This document shows, one piece after another, positions 30,952 to 39,480 of a stretch of 42,040 nucleotides of DNA. The stretch comes from Streptomyces sp. SolWspMP-5a-2 (lineage in GTDB: Bacteria > Actinomycetota > Actinomycetes > Streptomycetales > Streptomycetaceae). Below the pieces are notes generated by a model. The model made no database searches, was not told the origin of the DNA, and worked only from the letters and a program-made list of their open reading frames with translations. The first letter of the stretch is position 1. Every line of letters starts with the position of its first letter. The stretch covers positions 1-42,040 of the forward strand of contig NZ_FMCI01000370.1 of assembly GCF_900091845.1 (NCBI RefSeq). Direction: 5' to 3'. The translations under genes and the position numbers were made by a program.

Positions 30952-31721
30952 CCACCACCGCAGGCCCGTACGCACCGCGGCCCGGCGCGGCCCCGCTGCC
31001 CCGCATGATCGCGGCGCAGGCGGCCCTGGAGACGCGGATGCTGCTGCGCAACGGCGAGCAGCTGCTGCTCACCGTGGTGATCCCCACCCTGCTGCTGGTG
31101 CTGTTCTCCTCCGTCGACATCGTGGACACCGGCGCGGGCCCGTTCGTCGACTTCCTCGCCCCCGGCGTCCTGGCCCTGGCCGTCATGTCCACGGCGTTCA
31201 CCGGACAGGCCATCGCGACCGGCTTCGAACGGCGTTACGGCGTCCTGAAGCGGCTCGCCGTCTCCCCGCTGCCGCGCTGGGGCCTGATGACCGCGAAGAC
31301 GCTGTCGGTGCTGGTCACCGAGGTGCTCCAGGTGATCCTGCTGACGGCCGTCGCGTTCGCCCTGGGCTGGTCGCCGCACGGAGACCCGTTCTCCGTGCTG
31401 CTCCTGCTGGTGCTGGGCACGGCCGCCTTCTCCGGGCTCGGCCTGCTGATGGCGGGCACCCTGAAGGCGGAGGCGACCCTGGCCGCCGCCAACCTGGTCT
31501 TCCTGCTGCTGCTGGTGGGCGGCGGGGTCATCGTGCCGCTGGACAAGTTCCCGCCGGGGGTCAGGGACGTGCTCGGCCTGCTGCCGGTCTCGGCCCTCTC
31601 CGACGGTCTGCGCGCGGTGCTCCAGCACGGCGCCGGAACGCCCTGGGCCGACCTGGGCGTCCTGGCCGGCTGGGCGGTCGTGGGCCTGACGGCGGCGGCC
31701 CGCTTCTTCCGCTGGGAGTAG
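30948..31721 (+). CDS. ABC-2 type exporter, permease
   Basis: A 257-residue membrane protein with about six helices. Examples are LLLTVVIPTLLLVLFSSV, PGVLALAVMSTAFTGQAIA and ATLAAANLVFLLLLVGGGVI. The segment ERRYGVLKRLAVSPLPRWGL is the typical ABC-2 cytoplasmic motif. The GTG start overlaps the ATPase stop. It forms a dimeric pore with the upstream ATPase. In many actinobacteria this pair lies next to ctaA, as here. Confidence 0.87.
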   Translation: MTTTAGPYAPRPGAAPLPRMIAAQAALETRMLLRNGEQLLLTVVIPTLLLVLFSSVDIVDTGAGPFVDFLAPGVLALAVMSTAFTGQAIATGFERRYGVLKRLAVSPLPRWGLMTAKTLSVLVTEVLQVILLTAVAFALGWSPHGDPFSVLLLLVLGTAAFSGLGLLMAGTLKAEATLAAANLVFLLLLVGGGVIVPLDKFPPGVRDVLGLLPVSALSDGLRAVLQHGAGTPWADLGVLAGWAVVGLTAAARFFRWE

Positions 31722-31843
31722 CGGCGCGGCAGCGCGCGGCGGGTCGCGGTGAGCAGCCCGGCCGACGGTGGCGCCGACGGCCGTCGCACCCGGCGCGGCG
31801 CGGCCGCGGGGGACCCTCGTGAAAGCGTGCACAAGCCTCGCCC

Positions 31844-31849
31844 TACGAT
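31844..31849 (+). promoter_or_regulatory. -10-like element directly before ctaA
   Basis: TACGAT ends 7 bp before GTG 31857, so transcription would start at or next to the GTG and the mRNA would be leaderless. The -35 region is poor. Confidence 0.4.
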
Positions 31850-31856
31850 GGTGGAC

Positions 31857-32864
31857 GTGCCGAACCTGACCCGCGCCGACGCCGTGGCCGCCGCCCGCAA
31901 CCCGCTCGCCTTCATCGCCGCCCGCTGGACGCCCTCCCCCGCGACCGTGCGCCGCGCGGCCCTGGCCGCCCTCGTCATGTCGGTGGTGATCGTGGTCACC
32001 GGTGGCGCGGTGCGGCTGACCGGCTCCGGGCTCGGCTGCCCGACCTGGCCCAAGTGCACCGAGGACTCCCTCACCACGACCAGCGCCATGGGCGTGCACG
32101 GCGTCATCGAGTTCGGCAACCGCATGCTGACGTACGTGCTGTGCGCGGCGGTCGGGTGGGCGATCGTCGCGGCCCGCGCCGAGAAGCCCCGCCGGCGCGG
32201 TCTGACCCGGCTCGGCTGGGCGCAGTTCTGGGTCGTGATGGGCAACGCGGTCCTCGGCGGGATCGTGGTGCTGGTCGGCCTCAACCCGTACACGGTCGCG
32301 GCCCACTTCCTGCTCTCCTCGGCGCTCATCGCCGTCGCCACGGTGATGTGGCAGCGCACCCGTGAGGGTGACGGCGCGCCGCGTCCGCTGGTCGGCAAGG
32401 CGGTGCGGCAGCTCGTGTGGTTCCTGGTCGCCGCGTCGGTGCTGCTCATCGCGGTGGGCACGGTGGTGACCGGCTCCGGTCCGCACGCCGGTGACTCCAG
32501 CGAGGTCGAGCGGATGCCGCTGGACTGGGAGACGGTCAGCAAGCTGCACGCCGTGCTGGCGTGGATCGTCGTGACGCTGACGTTCGCCCTCTGGTTCGTG
32601 CTGCGCGCGGTGGACGCCCCGAAGGAGCCGGCGGACCGCACCCGCGACCTGTTCCTGATCCTGCTCGCGCAGGGCGTCATCGGGTACGTCCAGTACTTCA
32701 CCGACCTGCCCGAGGTGCTGGTCGGCCTGCACATGCTCGGCTCGGGCCTGGTCTGGATCGGGGTGCTGCGGGTGCTGCTCGCGCTGCGCGAACGGCCCGC
32801 CCTCACCGGCCCCGTGGAACTGCCCGGCCAGGCCGCCGAGATGACGGCGGGCACCCGGGGCTGA
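31857..32864 (+). CDS. ctaA: Haem A synthase
   Basis: A 335-residue CtaA/Cox15 protein with eight membrane helices. It oxidises the C8 methyl of haem O to make haem A for cytochrome c oxidase. Haem-ligand candidates are the His in GVHGVIEFGNR, VAAHFLLSS, SKLHAVLAW and VGLHMLGSG. The extracellular loop with GLGCPTWPKC carries the conserved Cys pair. I chose GTG 31857 because a -10-like box lies directly before it; ATG 31848 overlaps that box. It is transcribed towards the convergent gene at 32943, and ctaB, the haem O synthase, is nearby. Confidence 0.88.
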   Translation: MPNLTRADAVAAARNPLAFIAARWTPSPATVRRAALAALVMSVVIVVTGGAVRLTGSGLGCPTWPKCTEDSLTTTSAMGVHGVIEFGNRMLTYVLCAAVGWAIVAARAEKPRRRGLTRLGWAQFWVVMGNAVLGGIVVLVGLNPYTVAAHFLLSSALIAVATVMWQRTREGDGAPRPLVGKAVRQLVWFLVAASVLLIAVGTVVTGSGPHAGDSSEVERMPLDWETVSKLHAVLAWIVVTLTFALWFVLRAVDAPKEPADRTRDLFLILLAQGVIGYVQYFTDLPEVLVGLHMLGSGLVWIGVLRVLLALRERPALTGPVELPGQAAEMTAGTRG

Positions 32865-32895
32865 CGGCCGCGGCCGACCTGACCCGCCCGGCCCG

Positions 32896-32932
32896 GACGA
32901 CCGCCGAGACCCCGTGAGGGCCGGCGGTCGTC
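32896..32932. terminator. Bidirectional terminator after ctaA
   Basis: Arms GACGACCGCCG (32896-32906) and CGGCGGTCGTC (32922-32932) pair perfectly around a 15-base loop. It lies between the converging ctaA and the small gene at 32943. Confidence 0.75.
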
Positions 32933-32942
32933 CCGTGTGGGG

Positions 32943-33287
32943 TCAGGTGTTGCGCGGACCGCCCACCTGGATCCCGGCCATCCGGGACCACTCGTACGGG
33001 CCGGTGCGCACCTTGGCCGCGAACTCGCCGTCGAAGCTCTCGTGGACGGTGACGCCCGCCCTGGCCACGGCCTGTTCGGCGATCTCCTGGCCGGGGGCCA
33101 CCAGGTCGCCCCAGTCGCCGTCCTCGCCGACCAGCACGATCCGGCTGCCGCGCTCCCCGATGTAGGCCACCTGCGCCTCGGCCCCGCCGTGCGCCGCGGC
33201 GAAGGTCTCGATCCGGCGGGCGAGTCTGGCCACCGTCCGCTCCGCCTTGGGGTCGGTCCCGTTCCCGTCCTGCTGCGTGTCTGCCAT
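32943..33287 (-). CDS. Conserved small protein of unknown function
   Basis: A 114-residue soluble protein with an acidic N-terminus and a core containing AQVAYIGERGSRIVLVGEDGDWGDLVAPG. That core suggests a small alpha/beta fold. TAGCAT lies 7 bp before ATG 33285-33287 as a possible -10 box and no ribosome site is seen, so it may be leaderless. It lies downstream of ctaB on the same strand but behind a strong hairpin, so it is probably a separate unit. I know similar genes only as hypothetical proteins. Confidence 0.7.
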   Translation of the reverse strand: MADTQQDGNGTDPKAERTVARLARRIETFAAAHGGAEAQVAYIGERGSRIVLVGEDGDWGDLVAPGQEIAEQAVARAGVTVHESFDGEFAAKVRTGPYEWSRMAGIQVGGPRNT

Positions 33288-33321
33288 GGCCAGGATGCTA
33301 CCGACGGGTAGGGGATACGGC

Positions 33322-33363
33322 GACGGGCGGGGTGCGTGGTGTCGACCACGCGCCCCGCCCGTC
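33322..33363 (-). terminator. Strong terminator of ctaB
   Basis: Two 19-base arms (33322-33340 and 33345-33363) pair with a single G-T wobble around the loop GTCG. It lies 15 bp past the ctaB stop. Confidence 0.85.
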
Positions 33364-33378
33364 AGGGTCGGTGCCGCG

Positions 33379-34359
33379 CTAGCGCAGGAAGGGGTCCACC
33401 GCGACCGCCACGAAGAGCAGCGACACATAGGTGATGGACCAGTGGAACAGCCGCATCTCCTTGAGCTTGCCGCCGGTCCGCTCGGACTTGGCCCGGTTGT
33501 GGAGGGCGTGCGCCTCCCACAGCCACCAGCCGCCCGCGGCCAGCGCCACGGTCGTGTAGAACCAGCCGGTGTACCCGAGCGGGGTCAGCAGCAGGGAGAC
33601 GAGCACCATCACCCAGCTGTAGATGACGATCTGCTTGGCGACCGCCTTGTTGGAGGCGATGACCGGCAGCATCGGGACGCCGACCCGGGCGTAGTCGTCC
33701 TTGACCTTCATGGAGAGCGGCCAGTAGTGCGGCGGCGTCCAGAAGAACATCACCAGGAAGAGGACGACCGGCGCCCAGGAGACCGAGTCGGTCACCGCGG
33801 ACCAGCCGATCAGCACCGGCATGCAGCCGGCGATGCCGCCCCAGACGATGTTCTGCGAGGTGCGCCGCTTGAGGATCATCGTGTAGACGACCACGTAGAA
33901 AAGGAGCGCCCCGAGGCTGAGCCAGGCGGACAGCCAGTTGACGGTGAGTCCGAACAGCAGCGTGGCGACCACCGCGAGGGTGATGCCGAAGGCGAGGCAT
34001 TCACGCGGACTGACCATTCCGGTGACCAGCGGCCGCTGCGCGGTGCGGTCCATCAGCGCGTCGATGTCACGGTCGATGTACATGTTGAGCGCGTTGGCAC
34101 CCCCCGCCGAGAGGTAGCCGCCGAAGCAGGTGAGAAGCACCAGCTTCAGGTCGGGCACGCCCTGTTGGGCGAGGAACATCACCGGAACGGTGGTGATGAG
34201 CAGGAGCTCGATGATCCGCGGCTTGGTCAGCGCCACGAACGCTTTGACACGGGCCCCGAACGGCCGGTGACCCGAGCTCCGGCTCGCCCCGGGCGCACCC
34301 TTCCCCAGAGCCTTATAGGCCTGGGTGGTGCCACCAGGACGGGATTCGACGGCCGTCAC
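33379..34359 (-). CDS. ctaB: Protohaem IX farnesyltransferase (haem O synthase)
   Basis: A 326-residue UbiA-family prenyltransferase with about nine membrane helices after a hydrophilic N-terminus of 45 residues. It adds a farnesyl group to haem B to form haem O, the substrate of CtaA. The first Asp-rich motif is NALNMYIDRDIDALMDRT, and the second site lies around YTMILKRRTSQNIVWGG. GTG 34357-34359 is preceded at 5 bp by AGGGG; another GTG two codons earlier is too close to it. It diverges from tkt. Confidence 0.9.
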   Translation of the reverse strand: MTAVESRPGGTTQAYKALGKGAPGASRSSGHRPFGARVKAFVALTKPRIIELLLITTVPVMFLAQQGVPDLKLVLLTCFGGYLSAGGANALNMYIDRDIDALMDRTAQRPLVTGMVSPRECLAFGITLAVVATLLFGLTVNWLSAWLSLGALLFYVVVYTMILKRRTSQNIVWGGIAGCMPVLIGWSAVTDSVSWAPVVLFLVMFFWTPPHYWPLSMKVKDDYARVGVPMLPVIASNKAVAKQIVIYSWVMVLVSLLLTPLGYTGWFYTTVALAAGGWWLWEAHALHNRAKSERTGGKLKEMRLFHWSITYVSLLFVAVAVDPFLR

Positions 34360-34712
34360 GCACACCCCTACAGAGACATCCCAGCAAGCCCCGCCCCGTG
34401 AAGTCCCGGTAAAGGCCCGCGCGTACCACGCCACTGTAGACGTTGCCCACACCCCGATCTTCGCGGGGGTGGGGTCGTGTTGGGGAGGCCCTTCTTCGGG
34501 GCGCGGAGAGGCTCGATTGAGCACTCGGATGAGCAGGTCCGTATTCAGTTGCCGAAGCCGATCGTGACCAGTCGAGAGGCGGATCCCCGAGAGTCCCGGC
34601 AGTCTGGAATGACTCGAAAAAATGCGCGTTCTCACGGGGGTAGGCTCGACAACGGCCGGTGGGCGCTCCGTGCACCGGCATTCGAACATGTGGAGAGGAG
34701 CCCTGACTCAGG
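34360..34712. other. Divergent ctaB-tkt control region
   Basis: No gene is supported here. On the reverse strand TACAGT (34433-34438) could be the ctaB -10 box, leaving a leader of about 65 nt. On the plus strand TAGGCT (34641-34646) is a candidate -10 for tkt without a good -35. Downstream of it a 7-bp hairpin GCCGGTG/CACCGGC (34655-34661 with 34673-34679) would lie in the tkt leader. Confidence 0.4.
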
Positions 34713-36800
34713 GTGAGCACCAAGCCGACCACCACAGACCTCGAGTGGACCGAGTTGGACCAGCGGGCCGTGGACACCGCCCGCGTCCTGGCCGCCGATG
34801 CCGTACAGAAGGTCGGCAACGGCCATCCCGGTACGGCGATGAGCCTGGCTCCCGCCGCCTACACCCTCTTCCAGAAGGTGATGCGGCACGACCCCGCCGA
34901 CCCGGAGTGGGTCGCCCGCGACCGCTTCGTGCTCTCCGCCGGGCACTCGTCGCTGACCCTCTACACGCAGCTCTTCCTGGCCGGTTTCGGCCTGGAGCTC
35001 GACGACCTGAAGGCGTTCCGCACCTGGGGCTCGAAGACCCCCGGCCACCCCGAGTACGGGCACACCGCGGGCGTCGAGACGACGACGGGACCGCTCGGCC
35101 AGGGTGTCGCCAACGCGGTGGGCATGGCGATGGCCGCCCGCTACGAGCGCGGTCTGTTCGACCCCGAGGCCGCGCAGGGCGAGTCGCCCTTCGACCACTA
35201 CATCTACGCCATCGCCGGTGACGGCTGCCTCCAGGAGGGCATCTCCGCCGAGGCGTCCTCGCTCGCGGGCCACCAGCGGCTGGGCAACCTGATCCTGCTG
35301 TGGGACGACAACCACATCTCGATCGAGGGCGACACCGAGACGGCCGTCTCCGAGGACACCGTCGCGCGGTACGAGGCGTACGGCTGGCACGTGCAGCGCG
35401 TCGCCCCGAAGCCGGACGGCGACCTCGACCCGCACGCCCTCTACGACGCCGTCGAGGCCGCGAAGCGGGTGACGGACAGGCCGTCCTTCATCGCGATGCG
35501 CTCGATCATCGCCTGGCCCGCCCCGAACGCGCAGAACACCGAGGCCGCGCACGGCTCGGCGCTCGGCGACGACGAGGTCGCCGCGACCAAGCGGGTCCTG
35601 GGCTTCGACCCCGAGCAGACGTTCCAGGTCGACGACGCCGTCCTCAAGCACACCCGGCAGGCGCTGGAGCGCGGCCGTGAGGCCAAGGCCGCGTGGGAGG
35701 CGTCGTTCCAGCAGTGGCGGAGCGCCGACGCGCAGCGCGCCGCCGAGTTCGACCGGATCAGCGCGGGCGAGCTGCCCGCGGGCTGGGAGGAGAAGCTCCC
35801 GGTCTTCGAGACCGGCAAGGGTGTCGCCACCCGGGCCGCCTCCGGCAAGGTGCTCCAGGCGCTCGGCGCGATCGTCCCCGAGCTGTGGGGCGGCTCGGCC
35901 GACCTGGCCGGCTCGAACAACACGACGATCGACAAGGACAGTTCGTTCCTCCCGGCGGGCAACCCGCTGCCGGAGGCGGACCCTTACGGCCGCACCGTGC
36001 ACTTCGGCATCCGCGAGCACTCGATGGCCGCCGAGATGAACGGCATCACCCTGCACGGCAACACCCGTGTCTACGGCGGTACGTTCCTCGTCTTCTCCGA
36101 CTACATGCGCAACGCGGTGCGGCTGTCGGCGCTCATGCACCTGCCGGTCACCTACGTGTGGACGCACGACTCCATCGGCCTCGGCGAGGACGGCCCGACC
36201 CACCAGCCGGTCGAGCACCTCGCGTCGCTGCGCGCGATCCCGGGCCTGAACGTGGTCCGCCCGGCCGACGCCAACGAGACGGCGATCGCCTGGCGCGAGA
36301 TCTTCCGCCGCCACACCAAGGTCTTCGGCAAGGGCGCCCCGCACGGTCTGGCCCTCACCCGCCAGGGCGTGCCGGCGTACGAGGCGAACGACGACGCCGC
36401 GAAGGGCGGCTACGTCCTGTTCGAGGCCGACGGCGGTGCGCCCGAGGCCGTGCTGATCGCCACCGGCTCCGAGGTGCACCTCGCCGTCGAGGCGCGCGAG
36501 CTGCTCCAGGCGGACGGCGTCCCCACCCGGGTCGTGTCGATGCCGTCCGTGGAGTGGTTCGAGGAGCAGGACCAGGGGTACCGGGACAGCGTGCTGCCGC
36601 CGTCGGTGACGGCACGGGTCGCGGTGGAGGCCGGTATCGGTCTCACCTGGCACAAGTACGTCGGGGACGCCGGTCGCATCGTTTCCCTGGAGCACTTCGG
36701 CGCTTCCGCGGACGGCAAGGTCCTCTTCCGCGAGTTCGGCTTCACTGCCGAGAACGTGGCCGCCCAGGCGCGGGAGTCCATCGAAGCCGCGCGGCGCTGA
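34713..36800 (+). CDS. tkt: Transketolase
   Basis: A 695-residue transketolase. It moves two-carbon units between sugar phosphates in the non-oxidative pentose-phosphate pathway, using thiamine diphosphate. GNGHPGTAMSLAP is the N-terminal His region. The cofactor motif runs from GDGCLQEGISAEASSLAGHQ to the Asn of WDDNH. The second domain shows FGIREHSMAAEMNG with the catalytic Glu, and SIGLGEDGPTHQP. The GTG start (34713) follows GGAG at 34697-34700 with somewhat long spacing. It is the first gene of a five-gene central-carbon unit. Confidence 0.93.
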   Translation: MSTKPTTTDLEWTELDQRAVDTARVLAADAVQKVGNGHPGTAMSLAPAAYTLFQKVMRHDPADPEWVARDRFVLSAGHSSLTLYTQLFLAGFGLELDDLKAFRTWGSKTPGHPEYGHTAGVETTTGPLGQGVANAVGMAMAARYERGLFDPEAAQGESPFDHYIYAIAGDGCLQEGISAEASSLAGHQRLGNLILLWDDNHISIEGDTETAVSEDTVARYEAYGWHVQRVAPKPDGDLDPHALYDAVEAAKRVTDRPSFIAMRSIIAWPAPNAQNTEAAHGSALGDDEVAATKRVLGFDPEQTFQVDDAVLKHTRQALERGREAKAAWEASFQQWRSADAQRAAEFDRISAGELPAGWEEKLPVFETGKGVATRAASGKVLQALGAIVPELWGGSADLAGSNNTTIDKDSSFLPAGNPLPEADPYGRTVHFGIREHSMAAEMNGITLHGNTRVYGGTFLVFSDYMRNAVRLSALMHLPVTYVWTHDSIGLGEDGPTHQPVEHLASLRAIPGLNVVRPADANETAIAWREIFRRHTKVFGKGAPHGLALTRQGVPAYEANDDAAKGGYVLFEADGGAPEAVLIATGSEVHLAVEARELLQADGVPTRVVSMPSVEWFEEQDQGYRDSVLPPSVTARVAVEAGIGLTWHKYVGDAGRIVSLEHFGASADGKVLFREFGFTAENVAAQARESIEAARR

Positions 36801-36833
36801 CGCCCACCCACGACACGTAGGAGATGTAATTCC

Positions 36834-37952
36834 ATGACAGACGCACTCAAGCGCCTCTCCGAGGAGGGCGTCGCGATCTGGCTGGACGACCTGTCGCGCA
36901 AGCGGATCACGTCCGGCAACCTCGCCGAGCTGATCGACCAGCAGCACGTCGTGGGCGTCACCACCAACCCGTCGATCTTCCAGAAGGCGATCAGCGGCGG
37001 CGACGGCTACGAGCAGCAGCTCAGCGACCTCGCCGCCCGCCGGGTCACGGTGGAGGAGGCCGTCCGCATGATCACGACGGCGGACGTCCGCGACGCCGCC
37101 GACATCCTGCGCCCGGTCTTCGACACCACCGGCGGCCAGGACGGCCGGGTCTCCATCGAGGTCGACCCGCGCCTGGCGCACGACACCAAGGCGACGGTCG
37201 CCGAGGCCAAGCAGCTCGCCTGGCTGGTCGACCGCCCCAACACGCTCATCAAGATCCCGGCCACCAAGGCGGGTCTGCCGGCGATCACCGAGGTCATCGG
37301 CCTCGGCATCAGCGTCAACGTCACGCTGATCTTCTCGCTGGAGCGCTACCGCGAGGTCATGGACGCCTTCCTGGCCGGTCTGGAGAAGGCCAAGGAGCGC
37401 GGCCTCGACCTCTCGCTGATCCACTCGGTGGCGTCCTTCTTCGTCTCCCGGGTCGACACCGAGATCGACAAGCGGATCGACGCGCTGGGCACCGACGAGG
37501 CCCGCGCCGCGCGCGGCAAGGCCGCCGTCGCCAACGCGCGGCTCGCCTACCAGGCGTACGAGGAGGTCTTCTCCTCGGACCGCTGGACGCCGCTGGGTGC
37601 CGCGGGCGCCAACAAGCAGCGCCCGCTGTGGGCGTCGACCGGCGTGAAGGACCCGGCCTACAAGCCGACCCTGTACGTCGACGACCTGGTGGCGCCGAAC
37701 ACGGTGAACACCATGCCGGAGGCCACGCTCCAGGCGACCGAGGAGAGCGGCGAGATCACCGGCAACGCCGTCGTCGGGACGTACGCGCAGGCCCGCGCCG
37801 ACCTCGACGCCGTCGAGAAGCTCGGGATCTCGTACGACGACGTGGTGCAGCTCCTGGAGGACGAGGGCGTCGAGAAGTTCGAGGCGTCCTGGAACGACCT
37901 GCTCAAGTCCACCGAGGCGGAACTCAAGCGCCTCGCCCCGTCGGAGGGCTGA
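36834..37952 (+). CDS. tal: Transaldolase
   Basis: A 372-residue transaldolase of the long actinobacterial type. It transfers dihydroxyacetone between sugar phosphates. Lys140 in LIKIPATKAG forms the Schiff base; VGVTTNPSIFQKAIS and the later WASTGVKDPAYKPTLYVDDL are family signatures. AGGAG lies 10 bp before the ATG. It starts 33 bp after tkt and ends 4 bp before zwf. Confidence 0.93.
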   Translation: MTDALKRLSEEGVAIWLDDLSRKRITSGNLAELIDQQHVVGVTTNPSIFQKAISGGDGYEQQLSDLAARRVTVEEAVRMITTADVRDAADILRPVFDTTGGQDGRVSIEVDPRLAHDTKATVAEAKQLAWLVDRPNTLIKIPATKAGLPAITEVIGLGISVNVTLIFSLERYREVMDAFLAGLEKAKERGLDLSLIHSVASFFVSRVDTEIDKRIDALGTDEARAARGKAAVANARLAYQAYEEVFSSDRWTPLGAAGANKQRPLWASTGVKDPAYKPTLYVDDLVAPNTVNTMPEATLQATEESGEITGNAVVGTYAQARADLDAVEKLGISYDDVVQLLEDEGVEKFEASWNDLLKSTEAELKRLAPSEG

Positions 37953-37956
37953 AACG

Positions 37957-39480
37957 TTGTCGAGCAGCAACCCGCTGCGTGACCCCGCAGACCGACGGCT
38001 CCCGCGCATCGCGGGGCCGTCGGGCCTGGTCATCTTTGGCGTCACGGGCGATTTGTCACGTAAAAAGCTGATGCCCGCCGTGTACGACCTCGCCAACCGG
38101 GGGCTGCTGCCGCCGGGCTTCTCCCTGGTGGGTTTCGCACGCCGCGAATGGCAGAACGAGGACTTCGCACAGGAGGTCCACGACGCCGTCAAGGAGCACG
38201 CGCGCACGCCGTTCCGTGAGGAGGTCTGGCAGCAGCTCATCCAGGGGATGCGCTTCGTCCAGGGCACCTTCGACGACGACGACGCGTTCGAGCGGCTGCG
38301 CGCCACCATCGAGGAGCTGGACAAGGCCCAGGGCACGGGCGGCAACTTCGCCTTCTACCTGTCGGTGCCGCCGCGCTCCTTCCCGGTGGTCATCCAGCAG
38401 CTGAAGAAGCACGGTCTCGCCGACCAGAGCAACGGCTCCTGGCGGCGCGCGGTGATCGAGAAGCCGTTCGGCCACGACCTGAAGTCGGCCGAGGAGCTGA
38501 ACAAGGTCGTGCACGAGGTCTTCGCGCCCGACCAGGTCTTCCGCATCGACCACTACCTCGGCAAGGAGACCGTCCAGAACATCCTGGCGCTCCGCTTCGC
38601 CAACACCATGTTCGAGCCGATCTGGAACCGGTCCTTCGTGGACCACGTCCAGATCACGATGGCCGAGGACATCGGCATCGGCGGCCGGGCCGGGTACTAC
38701 GACGGCATCGGCGCCGCCCGTGACGTCATCCAGAACCACCTGCTCCAGCTCATGGCGCTGACCGCCATGGAGGAGCCCGCGGCCTTCGACGCGGACGCGC
38801 TCGCCGCCGAGAAGACCAAGGTCCTCGGCGCGGTGCGGCTGCCGAAGGACCTGGGCCGCGACACCGTGCGCGGGCAGTACGCGGCGGGCTGGCAGGGCGG
38901 CGAGAAGGCGGTCGGCTACCTCCAGGAGGAGGGCATCGACCCCAAGTCGAAGACCGACACCTACGCGGCCGTGAAGCTGGAGGTGGACAACCGCCGCTGG
39001 GCGGGCATCCCCTTCTACCTGCGCACCGGCAAGCGCCTCGGCCGCCGGGTCACCGAGATCGCGGTGGTCTTCCAGCGGGCGCCGCACTCCCCCTTCGACC
39101 ACACGGCGACGGAGGAGCTGGGCAAGAACGCGATCGTCATCCGCGTCCAGCCCGACGAGGGCGTCACGGTCCGGTTCGGCTCGAAGGTGCCCGGCACCTC
39201 GATGGAGATCCGGGACGTGTCGATGGACTTCGCCTACGGCGAGTCCTTCACCGAGTCCAGCCCCGAGGCGTACGAGCGGCTCATCCTCGATGTGCTGCTG
39301 GGCGACTCGAACCTCTTCCCGCGCACCGAGGAGGTCGAGCTGTCCTGGAAGATCCTCGACCCGATCGAGCAGTACTGGGACAAGCACGGCAAGCCCGCCC
39401 AGTACCCGTCCGGCACCTGGGGGCCGGTCGAGGCGGACGAGATGCTGGAGCGAGACGGACGGAGCTGGCGCCGGCCATGA
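37957..39480 (+). CDS. zwf: Glucose-6-phosphate 1-dehydrogenase
   Basis: A 507-residue enzyme making 6-phosphogluconolactone and NAD(P)H, the entry to the oxidative pentose-phosphate pathway. The nucleotide motif is VIFGVTGDLSRKKL and the active-site motif RIDHYLGKE with His199. The start is a rare TTG (37957-37959), preceded by GGAGGG inside the end of tal; the conserved N-terminus begins shortly after, so TTG is the best choice. It overlaps opcA by 4 bp. Confidence 0.93.
   Translation: MSSSNPLRDPADRRLPRIAGPSGLVIFGVTGDLSRKKLMPAVYDLANRGLLPPGFSLVGFARREWQNEDFAQEVHDAVKEHARTPFREEVWQQLIQGMRFVQGTFDDDDAFERLRATIEELDKAQGTGGNFAFYLSVPPRSFPVVIQQLKKHGLADQSNGSWRRAVIEKPFGHDLKSAEELNKVVHEVFAPDQVFRIDHYLGKETVQNILALRFANTMFEPIWNRSFVDHVQITMAEDIGIGGRAGYYDGIGAARDVIQNHLLQLMALTAMEEPAAFDADALAAEKTKVLGAVRLPKDLGRDTVRGQYAAGWQGGEKAVGYLQEEGIDPKSKTDTYAAVKLEVDNRRWAGIPFYLRTGKRLGRRVTEIAVVFQRAPHSPFDHTATEELGKNAIVIRVQPDEGVTVRFGSKVPGTSMEIRDVSMDFAYGESFTESSPEAYERLILDVLLGDSNLFPRTEEVELSWKILDPIEQYWDKHGKPAQYPSGTWGPVEADEMLERDGRSWRRP

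Noticed and set aside
34632..38345. 1237-codon frame on the minus strand
   Set aside because: It is antisense to tkt, tal and zwf, whose products are unmistakable; long antisense frames are expected in high-GC DNA.
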